Assembly (NCBI RefSeq): GCF_032917945.1
Contig: NZ_CP136624.1
Span: 4,464,001-4,528,000, forward strand
From: Bradyrhizobium sp. sBnM-33
GTDB taxonomy: Bacteria; Pseudomonadota; Alphaproteobacteria; Rhizobiales; Xanthobacteraceae
Length of the DNA stretch: 64,000 nt
Direction of reading: 5' to 3'
Shown piece by piece: positions 40,577 to 49,292 of the stretch. Made by a program: the position numbers and the translations under genes. Numbering within the stretch: position 1 is the stretch's first letter; every line of letters starts with the position of its first letter. Under the pieces are notes generated by a model. It had not been told where the DNA came from. It saw only the letters and a program-made list of their open reading frames with translations, and did no database searches.

Positions 40577-41797
40577 TCAATGGCTCACGCCATCCCCTCC
40601 GATCGCAAGCAGGTCCGAGGGGACGCCCTCTACCTTGATACGCTGTCGCTCGGCCAGGGTTGTTGCGTCGAGAATTGCCACTTCGCCGGTACGCGGGTCG
40701 GAGACGGCGACATACGGGCCGATGGAAGCGATCCGCGGGCGGACGGTGCTCTGATCCATCGCATAGCGCTCGGTAACGCGTGTTTGGGCTTCGGTCGTGC
40801 CGGTCAACGGGTTGATGCCGAGAAGGGTACCGTCCTCAATGATGACAAAGAGCCGGTCTCCCGACTCCGGATGGAGATTGAAGTCCATCCTGCGCGCCGG
40901 CAGAGCGATGAAGCGGAAGTCCCCATCCGCAGCAGAAGGATCGACGATGACCACGCCGTCGACACCGAAATCACCGGCAACGAATGTAAATCCGGTTGCG
41001 CCGGTCATGCGGCGGATCATGCGTCCAGGCGGTAGCGAAGCTGGATAGGGGAGTTGGCGACTGACGACGCCGTTGCGTGCCATCTCGAGGATCGCAACAC
41101 CATCCGCACATGCGAACACGACGAAGCGGCTGGTCGCCGCTTCGCCGTGCAAGCTTGGGCATTCAACCCGGTGCGGCTTTGGCGTGTCCTTGCTGCGGAG
41201 CTCGATCGCATCCGGAAGGCCTTCGCCTGCGGGTGGAATGGTGACGGCCAAACGCCTTGCCACCGGAACAGCCACGCCGTGATGCTTGATGCCGGTTTCG
41301 GCACGCTGAATGCGTTCCATGCGGCCCGCGACGAAATCTTGCTCGTTGAAAATCTGGGCTGTTCCGTCGCTATCGAAAAACACGGCAACGCGGACGTTGT
41401 CGTGCGCGAGGTGCGAAGGCCGCAAGCCGCGAAGCCGGGAAGACAAAAGCGCGGGAGCAGAAATCTTTATGTCGGCATGATCGCCGTGGCTCCCCCGTTC
41501 AATGCCGGTGTCGATGACAGCGACTTCATCCGCGTCGGGCTGCACGGCATACGCATAACGGCCAGAGGCTCCCGCGTGGAGGCGCGCCGGACTGGCCAGG
41601 GGCAGTGCGGCAAGCAATTGGCCGTTTTCGAGATCAAAGATCTTGAGCGCCGCCGCCTTGGCATCGGCAACCACGAGCCGGAAAGCCTGCGCGGTGCCCC
41701 CAGCGTGGGTGCGATGTTCGACGGCGGGGCCGTGCGCATCGCTGGTTGCGCTGGACATTCCGCAAAGAACCACCGCGATAGCAAGAAGTCGGCGCAT
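40577..41797 (-). CDS. aztD: AztD-like periplasmic zinc-binding beta-propeller protein
   Basis: A 406-residue exported protein. A signal peptide (MRRLLAIAVVLCGMSSATSD) precedes a beta-propeller built of short strands such as QLLAALPLASPARLHAGASG and YVAVSDPRTGEVAILDATTL. It carries many histidines in flexible parts (HGPAVEHRTHAGG near the N-terminus, then SHGDHADIKISA, IKHHGVAV), which fits the metallochaperone AztD that supplies zinc to an ABC receptor in Paracoccus. A Zur-like palindrome lies 26 bp before ATG 41797. Its own AztABC importer is not in this window. The gene faces the receptor gene tail-to-tail. Confidence 0.85.
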   Translation of the reverse strand: MRRLLAIAVVLCGMSSATSDAHGPAVEHRTHAGGTAQAFRLVVADAKAAALKIFDLENGQLLAALPLASPARLHAGASGRYAYAVQPDADEVAVIDTGIERGSHGDHADIKISAPALLSSRLRGLRPSHLAHDNVRVAVFFDSDGTAQIFNEQDFVAGRMERIQRAETGIKHHGVAVPVARRLAVTIPPAGEGLPDAIELRSKDTPKPHRVECPSLHGEAATSRFVVFACADGVAILEMARNGVVSRQLPYPASLPPGRMIRRMTGATGFTFVAGDFGVDGVVIVDPSAADGDFRFIALPARRMDFNLHPESGDRLFVIIEDGTLLGINPLTGTTEAQTRVTERYAMDQSTVRPRIASIGPYVAVSDPRTGEVAILDATTLAERQRIKVEGVPSDLLAIGGDGVSH

Positions 41798-41822
41798 CGC
41801 TGTCCTGTAAGATGGAGGATAT

Positions 41823-41840
41823 GCAACGTTATAACGTAAC
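41823..41840 (-). promoter_or_regulatory. candidate Zur operator of the AztD-like gene
   Basis: GCAACGTTATAACGTAAC contains a perfect 12-bp core ACGTTATAACGT and shares GTTATAAC with the palindrome at 38054. It lies 26-43 bp upstream of the start on the gene's strand, overlapping the likely promoter. Confidence 0.7.
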
Positions 41841-41928
41841 AGGTGCAAGCGGCAAGATGCTTGGCACAGGTCACGCGTGATCAAGATGGGGATGATGGCC
41901 GGCACGCCGCGACATCGCGCCGAGGCCG

Positions 41929-43188
41929 TTACCGATTGGCGTAAGGCGCACCGGCGAGGCGGGTCAAGGCGGGCGTTGCGGCCATCTTGACCAGTACGTC
42001 CTTGACCGGATGCTCGGTCCAGGCCTGCGTCACGTAATCGCGATGGGTGACGCCATCAGGCGTCTGCACGAACACGACGCTGCCGGGCTTCAACGGCCCG
42101 TCCATGCTCTCGGTGACAGTGATGCCCCTGTCGCGGAGCATCTGCATCAGCTCCAGATCGTGCCGCTTGGTGTAGCGGGTGTATGCGCTGACAAAGAAGC
42201 CGGTCCGGTTTTTCTCGATCCACGACGCGAACTTGTCGAGTTCGCCATAGACGGCGTCGAGCAGGAACACGCCGCGGACCCGGTTGGGAAGGCCGCCGAC
42301 TTCGAGGCTCCACGCCGTCGGCAGGAAGCCGCCGCTATAGCCGACGATCACGATCGGCATATTGGCGAACGCCTGCGCCGACTTCGGATCGCCGTAGAGG
42401 CGGGCGAGGTGGCTTGCTGACTCCTCAATGAAGCGCTTGAAGCCGCCCGGCTGCCAGAATTTGCCGGCCGAGGAGTCGGCGGCATTGACCGCCATTTGCG
42501 GGGCGAGCAGCACGGCGTTGACGCCTGAATCGGAGATCTGCTGCGGCACCAATTGCCGGTCGCGGACGTCGCGTTCCAGCGTCGCGCCGTTGCCGTGGAA
42601 GAACACCACGATCACACCCGGCTTCCTGACATCGAACGTCTCGGGGACATGCACCAGCACACGGCTATCGTTGTAGGTCTCGTCCTGCCAGTAGACCTTG
42701 CCGCTATAGCTGCGATGGCCCTTGCGGTCGCCTTTTACGATGTTGAGGAACGGTTCTTCAGAGCGCGGATTGGTGCCGAAATAGGGGAAGGCGGAGGATT
42801 TCATGCTGACCAGCGTGGTCAGTTCTTCACGCTCATTGCGGGGTAGCGTCAGCGTTGGCGTTAGCGAGGCGACCCGCACCGGCTCGGTACGCACCGCGCG
42901 CGGCTGCGGCGCGAGTGCGACCTGGCGCTGGACTTGCGGCAGGCTTTCACCCGCTCTCGGAAAACGGTCGACGAATTGCGGCTGGGGGAAACGGTCGTCG
43001 AACGTGTCGACGGAAGCCTGCGGCTTGGCGGCCCGGGATTTGGCGCCATCCGTGTTCGCCGCCAGCATTTCCGGGTTCGGCGCCTTACCGCATTGAACCA
43101 GGACGAAGGATAGCGGCACGACCAGCGCGGCCATCGCAGCCCAGTGGCATCGAAGCGGCAGCACACGGCGCGGCATGGCCGAAGACAT
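41929..43188 (-). CDS. exported alpha/beta-hydrolase-like protein
   Basis: About 419 residues. The N-terminus (RVLPLRCHWAAMAALVVPLS then FVLVQCG) is a signal sequence, possibly with a lipobox-like end at C; a long Pro/Gln-rich linker follows (DDRFPQPQFVDRFPRAGESL). The C-terminal ~250 residues look like an alpha/beta hydrolase: VIVVFFHGNGATLERDVRDR (oxyanion loop), IVIVGYSGGFLPTAWSLEVG (nucleophile Ser) and FLLDAVYGELDKF. The catalytic histidine may be in DGVTHRDYVTQA. Function unknown, perhaps an extracellular or periplasmic esterase. I chose ATG 43188; the frame is open to 43269 but would move the signal inward. Confidence 0.72.
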   Translation of the reverse strand: MSSAMPRRVLPLRCHWAAMAALVVPLSFVLVQCGKAPNPEMLAANTDGAKSRAAKPQASVDTFDDRFPQPQFVDRFPRAGESLPQVQRQVALAPQPRAVRTEPVRVASLTPTLTLPRNEREELTTLVSMKSSAFPYFGTNPRSEEPFLNIVKGDRKGHRSYSGKVYWQDETYNDSRVLVHVPETFDVRKPGVIVVFFHGNGATLERDVRDRQLVPQQISDSGVNAVLLAPQMAVNAADSSAGKFWQPGGFKRFIEESASHLARLYGDPKSAQAFANMPIVIVGYSGGFLPTAWSLEVGGLPNRVRGVFLLDAVYGELDKFASWIEKNRTGFFVSAYTRYTKRHDLELMQMLRDRGITVTESMDGPLKPGSVVFVQTPDGVTHRDYVTQAWTEHPVKDVLVKMAATPALTRLAGAPYANR

Positions 43189-43533
43189 CGCCCGGCTGGC
43201 GCGATCAACTATTGGGAATTTCGGATTAGCTCCGACCATCCACCTCAATGCCCCAAGATCCACCGTCAACCGGCGTATGCTCGCACGCGTTTAGGCGACG
43301 TTAAGCGTCCGGAAAAACTCCCCGCATCCGGAAGCCTGAAGAGACCATGCAATCGTGTCGCGATTGTGGGAACGCCACGATGTTTTCGCAATCGAGTAGT
43401 GGCACGGTGGCGTTGGCAGGTATTATAGGACCTATTTTGAGTCTCAATTTAAACCCTTGTTAACATTGCTTGAATTGAGGGGCGTCAGCCTGCACGATGA
43501 GCTCGTGGCTGGGCGCTGAAGGTATGGTCCGAG

Positions 43534-44904
43534 ATGGCGGCATCAGAAACGGGAAGCCCGGCCTGGCCTGGCTCGCGCTCCGGCAGCGGCTCCACCGTTT
43601 CGGTCCTGGTGGCGGTTGCCATCGTAGTTGCCGACATGGTCGGTGTCGGCGTCTTCACCAGCCTCGGCTTTCAGGTCAAGGACATCCCCTCGGGCTTTTC
43701 CATCCTGCTGCTGTGGACGGTCGGCGGCATCGTCGCCTTGTGCGGGGTGTTTTCCTACGGCGAGCTCGGCGCGATGTTTCCGCGCTCGAGCGGTGAGTAC
43801 AACTTCCTCGGCCGGGCCTATCACCCGGCCTTCGGTTTTGTGGCGGGCTGGGTGTCGGCGACGGTCGGCTTTGCAGCGCCAGTGGCGCTCGCCGCCATGG
43901 CGTTTGGCGAGTACGGCAAGTCGGTGCTGCCCAACACGCCGCCGCTGGCACTTGCGATCGGCGTGGTCTGGCTGGTGTCGCTGGTGCAACTCGCCGGCAT
44001 CAGGCACTCCTCGACCTTTCAACTGGTCGCGACCATCCTGAAGGTAGTGCTGATCGTAGCCTTCCTGGTTTGCGGCTTCGTGATCGGCACCGCGCAGCCG
44101 GTGTCGTTCGCGCCGTCAGCTTCCGACTTCACCCATATCGTCAGCGCACCGTTCGCGATCAGCCTTGTATTTGTGATGTATTCGTTCTCAGGGTGGAACG
44201 CGGCAACCTACATCATCGGCGAGGTGAGGCTGCCGGAGCGCAACGTGCCGCGGGCGATGCTGGTCGGAACACTGATCGTGCTCGTGCTGTATGTCGCGCT
44301 CAACGCCGTGTTTCTGCACACCGCGCCGATCGACAAGCTTGCGGGCCAGCTCGATGTCGCCCGCATCTCCGGCAGCTACATCTTCGGCGAGTTCGGCGGC
44401 CGCATCGTCGGCGCGATGATCTGCTTCGGGCTGATCTCCTCGATCAGCGCCATGATGTGGATCGGGCCGCGCGTCATGATGACTATGGGCGAGGATATTC
44501 CGGTGCTGCGGCCGTTCGCCAGCCGGTCGGCCAGCGGTGCGCCGGCCTACGCCATTCTGTTTCAGCTTACGGTCGCGAGCCTGATGCTGCTCACGCGCAG
44601 CTTCGAGGCGGTGCTCGACTTCATTCAGTTCGCGCTGCTGTTCTGCTCATTCTTTACCGTGCTCGGGGTGATCAAGCTGCGCATCATGCAGCCGGATCTG
44701 CCGCGGCCCTACCGTGCCTGGGGATACCCGGTAACCCCTGTGGTTTTCCTGCTCGTGACCGGGTTCATGATGTACTACCTTCTGACCGAACGGCCGTTGC
44801 AGTCGCTGCTGGGTCTTTTGATCATGTTTTCAGGTCTCTTGATTTACGCCGTCTTCGGCACGCGGGCAGATCAAGTCCCTGTGGCGGCAGCGGGGCGCGA
44901 ATGA
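43534..44904 (+). CDS. APC-superfamily amino acid permease
   Basis: A 456-residue polytopic permease with about twelve spans. The first span contains the substrate-site block VADMVGVGVFTSLGFQVKDI (the APC G-[VI]-G-x-F pattern), and VMYSFSGWNAATYIIGEVRL is the conserved sixth-span region. It would import amino acids or related amines with protons or sodium. The stop overlaps the start of the next gene as ATGA, so the two are translationally coupled. The start at ATG 43534 gives a normal N-terminus. Confidence 0.9.
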   Translation: MAASETGSPAWPGSRSGSGSTVSVLVAVAIVVADMVGVGVFTSLGFQVKDIPSGFSILLLWTVGGIVALCGVFSYGELGAMFPRSSGEYNFLGRAYHPAFGFVAGWVSATVGFAAPVALAAMAFGEYGKSVLPNTPPLALAIGVVWLVSLVQLAGIRHSSTFQLVATILKVVLIVAFLVCGFVIGTAQPVSFAPSASDFTHIVSAPFAISLVFVMYSFSGWNAATYIIGEVRLPERNVPRAMLVGTLIVLVLYVALNAVFLHTAPIDKLAGQLDVARISGSYIFGEFGGRIVGAMICFGLISSISAMMWIGPRVMMTMGEDIPVLRPFASRSASGAPAYAILFQLTVASLMLLTRSFEAVLDFIQFALLFCSFFTVLGVIKLRIMQPDLPRPYRAWGYPVTPVVFLLVTGFMMYYLLTERPLQSLLGLLIMFSGLLIYAVFGTRADQVPVAAAGRE

Positions 44905-46121
44905 GCATGCTGCACTGTCTGAGAACGGCGGCGGTTGCTGCTTTCATGCTGCTGGCGGCCGTGGCTGCCGTCCATGCCCAAACCGCAACGGAGGACGACA
45001 CAGCGAAATTTCTCGCGGGCATGATGCCGTCGGCGGACTCGCCGCTGGCGCCGCTCACCAAAGATCCTGCCTGGCAACGCCACGCCAAATTCTTCGACAC
45101 CGCGTTCGGCCAACTCGAGCAGCGCCAGATATCGCGAATCCGCGCCTGGGCGGATACCAATCTGGCGGCGCCGAAGCCGACCATGTTCTACATGTTCTCA
45201 GGCCCGGACTTTCTCTACGCGAACGCCTTTTATTCGAAGGCATCGACGTACGTATTGAGTGCGCTCGAGCCGGTCGGCTCGGTGCCCGACCTGACTCGAT
45301 TGCCGCGCGGCGGCATCGCGTCCGCGCTCTACAATGTCGAACGTTCGCTCAGTTCGATTCTGAGCTTCAGCTTCTTCATCACCAAGCAGATGAAGACCGA
45401 TCTGCAGGCGGGCCAGATCAGCGGCACCTTGCCGATCCTTTACGTGTTCCTGGCGCGCTCGGGCATGACGGTGAAGAGCGTTAGTCCGATCTCGCTGGAC
45501 GACAAGGGCGCGGCGTATTTCGCACGCGAAAATCCCGGGCCGAATGCCGTGCGCGGCGTGCGCATCATCTTCGTGGACCCCGACGGTCAGGACAAGACGC
45601 TGTATTATTTCTCGACCGATCTATCCAACTCCGGCGTCAAGGCGAGCGGTTTTCTGAAATTCTGTGCGACGCTCGCGCCCGGCAACAGCCTGATCAAAAG
45701 CGCGTCCTATCTGCTGCACTCCGCTAACTTCACCGCCGTGCGCGACTTCCTGCTCGCCAACAGCGCCACCATCATTCAGGACGATTCTGGAATTCCGCTC
45801 GCTTTTTACAATCAGAAGAAGTGGCGCTTCTTCCCGTTCGGCCGTTATCTGGGACCGATCGACGAGTTCCCCGAGCGCTACCAGGAATCCTACGCCGCAC
45901 TGTTCCGCCGCGCTCAGCCGATCGATTTCGGCATCGGCTATCGCTGGCGCACGGCTGAATCCAATGTGCTGCTGTCGGTGAGATTGCCCGATGACGGCAC
46001 GGCCACCTCCGAAGTCACGCCGTCAGCCGAGACGCCGCCACCGCCGCCGCGTCCGCGCCGGCCGCGACCGCCGGCGGATGTCGGACCGCAGCCGAGAGCC
46101 GGATTTTTCTTCTGGCGTTGA
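44901..46121 (+). CDS. exported protein of unknown function, coupled to the permease gene
   Basis: A 406-residue protein with a clear signal peptide (TAAVAAFMLLAAVAAVHAQ). The mature part contains conserved-looking blocks (TMFYMFSGPDFLYANAFYSK, TYVLSALEPVGSVPDLTRLP, GVRIIFVDPDGQDKTLYYFS, RFFPFGRYLGPIDEFPERYQ) and ends in a Pro/Arg-rich tail (PPPPPRPRRPRPPADVGPQP). I recognise it only as a bradyrhizobial conserved hypothetical protein. The ATG overlaps the permease stop (ATGA), which ties its synthesis to that gene. A periplasmic or surface role linked to transport is possible but not shown. Confidence 0.78.
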   Translation: MSMLHCLRTAAVAAFMLLAAVAAVHAQTATEDDTAKFLAGMMPSADSPLAPLTKDPAWQRHAKFFDTAFGQLEQRQISRIRAWADTNLAAPKPTMFYMFSGPDFLYANAFYSKASTYVLSALEPVGSVPDLTRLPRGGIASALYNVERSLSSILSFSFFITKQMKTDLQAGQISGTLPILYVFLARSGMTVKSVSPISLDDKGAAYFARENPGPNAVRGVRIIFVDPDGQDKTLYYFSTDLSNSGVKASGFLKFCATLAPGNSLIKSASYLLHSANFTAVRDFLLANSATIIQDDSGIPLAFYNQKKWRFFPFGRYLGPIDEFPERYQESYAALFRRAQPIDFGIGYRWRTAESNVLLSVRLPDDGTATSEVTPSAETPPPPPRPRRPRPPADVGPQPRAGFFFWR

Positions 46122-46155
46122 GCGGCGGAATCCAGGCTTGCCGCGAGCGTCGCAT

Positions 46156-46452
46156 TCACGAGGGATTGACGCCGCGCCAACGTCCGTAGCGCCACGGCAG
46201 ATACCATCGTGCCCCCGGCGGGGTGGTGAGCGGCACGTTATCGATGCCGGAGGTGCCCCACGGATGGCAGCGTAATAGCCTCGCCAACGTCATCCAGCCG
46301 CCGCCCCACAAACCGAAACGTTCGATCGCCTCATCGCCATACACCGAGCAGGTCGGCAGATGCCGGCAATTGTAACCGACCAGCAATGACAGCGAGTGCC
46401 GATAGATCCAGATCAGTGCGCGTCCTGCATTTCGCGGCAGACGACGGACCAT
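46156..46452 (-). CDS. yidD: YidD-type membrane protein insertion efficiency factor
   Basis: A 98-residue protein of the YidD family, which assists YidC in inserting inner-membrane proteins. The signature is present: IWIYRHSLSLLVGYNCRHLP, TCSVYGDEAIERFGLWGGGW, then RLLRCHPWGTSGIDNVP, with the three conserved cysteines (C in YNCRH, TCSVY, RCHP). An N-terminal amphipathic helix docks it to the membrane. I used ATG 46452; the frame is open to 46509. In many genomes yidD lies near rnpA and yidC, but here no such neighbour is visible. Confidence 0.92.
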   Translation of the reverse strand: MVRRLPRNAGRALIWIYRHSLSLLVGYNCRHLPTCSVYGDEAIERFGLWGGGWMTLARLLRCHPWGTSGIDNVPLTTPPGARWYLPWRYGRWRGVNPS

Positions 46453-46744
46453 GCTGGCACAATCTGTGCATTGTTTTCGCTGTGACGCTGAATGATCTGC
46501 CGGAGCCATGCGGGACTATGTACGTAGTTTCGCGGGAGTTCCCAAGCAAGGAACTCAATTCGTGCAGATATTTAGCCACAGTTCGCAATTATCGCACTGC
46601 AAACTGACGCAACAAGCCAAGGTATTATGGACGACACACGTCAGCACAGTTACCGTTTTCATACGGATCGATGACAGAATCATCTCGCGTTAAAACGGGG
46701 CCATTGCCGCCCGTCGTAGACGGGGCTTGGGGGAAGGATCCAAA

Positions 46745-47686
46745 TTGAGGTTTGTGACTTCGCTGAAATTTCGCGGCCTGGCGCTTCTCGGTGCCACTGC
46801 CTTCTGTCTCGCACTGCCTGGCGCGATCACGATGCTGGGCAATTCGGCTCATGCCGGCGGCACCCTCGAAGAACGCAAACAGCCGATGCATTTCAAGTGG
46901 AATGCATGCCAGCCGGATTGCAGGGGCTGGGTGTCGGCGGTCGGCATCGTCACAGCGGATAGTCCGCGGGAGTTCGATGAATTCGCCAAGGGTCGCCAGC
47001 TCGCCGGCGCGACCATCGTGCTGGATTCCAGCGGCGGCTCGGTCAACGATTCCATCGCGCTTGGCCGGCGGTTCCGCAGTCTCGGCGCGCTGACGACCGT
47101 CGGCTCAACTGTGCGCACCAAGACCCCGCTCGGCGAACGCGTGAGCGTCGTGCCGGAAGCCTATTGCGAGTCGATGTGCGTGTTCCTGCTGCTGTCGGGC
47201 AAGACACGTTACGTGCCGCCCGCCGCACATGTCCGGGTGCACCAGATCTGGATGGGCGATCGCGCCGACGACGCCAAGGCCGCAAGCTACAGCGCGCAGG
47301 ACCTGATGATCGTGGAGCGCGACATCGGTCGGCTTGCGAAATTCACCTTCGACATGGGCGGCACCGGCGATTTGCTGTCGCTCGCGCTCAGCGTGCCGCC
47401 GTGGGAAGATCTGCACAAATTGTCACACGGCGAATTGCGCCTGACCAATCTCGTGACGACCGATGCAGCCGCCGACGTGTTCCCGCAGGACAATGCGTCG
47501 GTACCGATGGCCGAGGCGAAGCCTTCCAAGCCGCAGGATCGCTTCGTCAGTTCCGCGATGGAGGGCGACGCGCAACAGCAGACCGGTAAATCGACCAAGA
47601 CTGCCGAAGCCGCGGTTCCGACCGGCTCTGCGACCACGCCGGCGCAGCCGGCTCAGCCGGCTCAGCCGGCTCAGCCGCAGAAGTAG
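46745..47686 (+). CDS. exported ClpP/crotonase-like protein (COG3904 type)
   Basis: A 313-residue exported protein. The signal peptide (FRGLALLGATAFCLALPGAI) is followed by a ClpP-like domain with IVLDSSGGSVNDSIALGRRF, the active-site-like block EAYCESMCVFLLLSGKTRYV, and AHVRVHQIWMGDR with a conserved His. The Ser expected from ClpP may be the S in CESMC; an Asp/His complement is not certain. A low-complexity tail with TPAQPAQPAQPAQPQK repeats ends it. TTG 46745 is chosen because GAAGGATCC stands at normal distance; TTG 46727 is the frame limit. Function in the periplasm is unknown. Confidence 0.8.
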   Translation: MRFVTSLKFRGLALLGATAFCLALPGAITMLGNSAHAGGTLEERKQPMHFKWNACQPDCRGWVSAVGIVTADSPREFDEFAKGRQLAGATIVLDSSGGSVNDSIALGRRFRSLGALTTVGSTVRTKTPLGERVSVVPEAYCESMCVFLLLSGKTRYVPPAAHVRVHQIWMGDRADDAKAASYSAQDLMIVERDIGRLAKFTFDMGGTGDLLSLALSVPPWEDLHKLSHGELRLTNLVTTDAAADVFPQDNASVPMAEAKPSKPQDRFVSSAMEGDAQQQTGKSTKTAEAAVPTGSATTPAQPAQPAQPAQPQK

Positions 47687-47705
47687 GCTTTATCCGCTTA
47701 AAGAG

Positions 47706-47804
47706 TGTCATCATCCGCGAAGGCGGATGATCCAGTACGCCGCGGCATCTGTAATTGATCGAGAATTCCCGGCGTACTGGATGCCCGCCTTCGCGGGCAT
47801 GACA
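47706..47804. repeat. palindromic intergenic element with TGTCATC/GACA ends
   Basis: TGTCATCATCCGCGAAGGCGGATGATCCAGTACGCCG on the left is mirrored by CGGCGTACTGGATGCCCGCCTTCGCGGGCATGACA on the right, with an AT-rich centre. The inner CCAGTACGCCG/CGGCGTACTGG arms are perfect. Such elements are common in the group and lie here between convergent genes. Confidence 0.85.
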
Positions 47805-47830
47805 GGATACGGTTGGGCGGGAAGTTCCCC

Positions 47831-48280
47831 TTACGCCTGCGCCGGCTGCTTTGCCCTGGCTTCGATCTGGCCGATGGCGTCGACCACGGCGTCGAATGTC
47901 AGCATGGTCGAGGCGTGGCGGGCCTTGTAGTCGCGCACCGGCTCGAGCAGGGCGATGTCGGCCCATTTGCCCTGCGGGGGACTGCCATTTTCCTTCAACA
48001 TCTTGCGCACGATTTCTCGCAATTCACGTAACTCGCTAGCCGTCGAGCCGACCACATGGCTTGCCATGATCGAGGAGGAGGCTTGTCCGAGCGCGCAGGC
48101 CTTCACGTCATGGGCGAAGTCGCTGACCACAGGCCCGTCCATCTTGAGGTCGACCTTGACGGTCGAGCCACACAGTTTGGAGTGGGCGGTGGCGCTGGCG
48201 TGGGGGTCGGGGAGGCGGCCGAGGCGGGGGATATTGCCCGCTAGTTCAATGATCCGCTTGTTGTAGATGTCGTTCAGCAT
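47831..48280 (-). CDS. Fe-S cluster scaffold protein, SufU/IscU-like, with a missing third cysteine
   Basis: A 149-residue NifU_N-domain protein. C37 (KLCGS) and C62 ([12 protein letters not shown]) match the first two cluster or zinc ligands. At the third ligand position, where the family has a cysteine in RHxC, the sequence reads RHASTML, so the third cysteine is absent. It resembles alphaproteobacterial proteins annotated as iron-sulfur assembly scaffolds. It may bind clusters weakly or serve another role. The ATG at 48280 is a plain start. It is transcribed away from folE. Confidence 0.87.
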   Translation of the reverse strand: MLNDIYNKRIIELAGNIPRLGRLPDPHASATAHSKLCGSTVKVDLKMDGPVVSDFAHDVKACALGQASSSIMASHVVGSTASELRELREIVRKMLKENGSPPQGKWADIALLEPVRDYKARHASTMLTFDAVVDAIGQIEARAKQPAQA

Positions 48281-48524
48281 GAGAATCAGTGTCCCGGGCG
48301 GCGATCCAAGCGCCCTTGGCGGCTGGGTTTCATCGTCCTATATATGGACAGGAACGGCGGAAAAACAGCCCGGCCGTTTGCCTTGGGCGGACGGACATGG
48401 ACCAGACATGGAAACCAGTTCGGCCGTCCGCGTGTTGTGGATGGGACTCAGGCGCCCGGCGGCAAAACCGCCCCGTCTGCCCGGTGACACTCCGGTCTCT
48501 GCAGGCCGGTCGAACGGAGAAGAC

Positions 48525-49262
48525 ATGGACGCATTGATCAAATCCCTCCGCCCTGGCAAGCCTTCCGAAGTCAAGCCTTCCGATTTGAAGCCTTCCGAAG
48601 TGAAATCGCCCGACGTGGCCCCGGAAACCCGCTCAGCCGAGCTCGATCCGGCCGAGTTTCTGGCCGCTGCCGTCCGCGCCGACCTGCCGCGCCCGTCACG
48701 CGCCGAGGCCGAACACGCCGTGCACACGCTGCTAAGCTATATCGGCGAAAACCCCGATCGCGAGGGTTTGCTGGATACGCCCCGCCGCGTGGTCGAAGCC
48801 TTCGACGAGCTCTATCAGGGCTATCATCAGTGCCCGGCCGAGGTGCTGGACCGCACCTTTGGCGAAACCGCCGGCTATGACGATTTTGTCCTGGTCCGCG
48901 ACATCGAATTCACCTCGCAATGCGAGCATCACATGATGCCGTTCTACGGTAGGGCGCATATCGCCTATACGCCGGTCGAGCGGGTGGTGGGGCTGTCGAA
49001 GCTGGCGCGGCTCACCGATATCTTCGCCCGCCGCCTGCAGACCCAGGAGCACCTGACGGCCCAAATCGCAGCCGCGATCGACGAGGTGTTGAAACCCCGC
49101 GGCGTTGCCGTGCTGATCGAGGCGGAGCATACCTGCATGTCGGTGCGCGGCGTCGCCAAGCATGGCGCGATAACGTTCACCAGCCGGTTCACCGGCATGT
49201 TCCGCGACAATCCGGCGGAGCAGCAGCGTTTCCTGTCCCTGGTGCGAGGGCCGAACCGGTAG
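48525..49262 (+). CDS. folE: GTP cyclohydrolase I
   Basis: Converts GTP to dihydroneopterin triphosphate, the first step of folate synthesis, as a decamer with zinc. The catalytic domain (about residues 55-245) shows [20 protein letters not shown], the zinc Cys/His in [12 protein letters not shown], and the second Cys in [10 protein letters not shown]. Before it lies a 50-residue extension with near-repeats [20 protein letters not shown], longer than in most homologues and probably disordered. ATG 48525 with CGGAGAAGAC upstream is used; the frame extends to 48267. hisI follows 30 bp later on the same strand. Confidence 0.95.
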   Translation: MDALIKSLRPGKPSEVKPSDLKPSEVKSPDVAPETRSAELDPAEFLAAAVRADLPRPSRAEAEHAVHTLLSYIGENPDREGLLDTPRRVVEAFDELYQGYHQCPAEVLDRTFGETAGYDDFVLVRDIEFTSQCEHHMMPFYGRAHIAYTPVERVVGLSKLARLTDIFARRLQTQEHLTAQIAAAIDEVLKPRGVAVLIEAEHTCMSVRGVAKHGAITFTSRFTGMFRDNPAEQQRFLSLVRGPNR

Positions 49263-49292
49263 CCTCGCCGAAATTCTCCGCGAGGCCCTGCC

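Noticed and set aside
44070..44900. 5' extension of the exported-protein frame through the APC permease gene
   Set aside because: It lies in another frame of the permease gene; the signal peptide begins only at ATG 44901.
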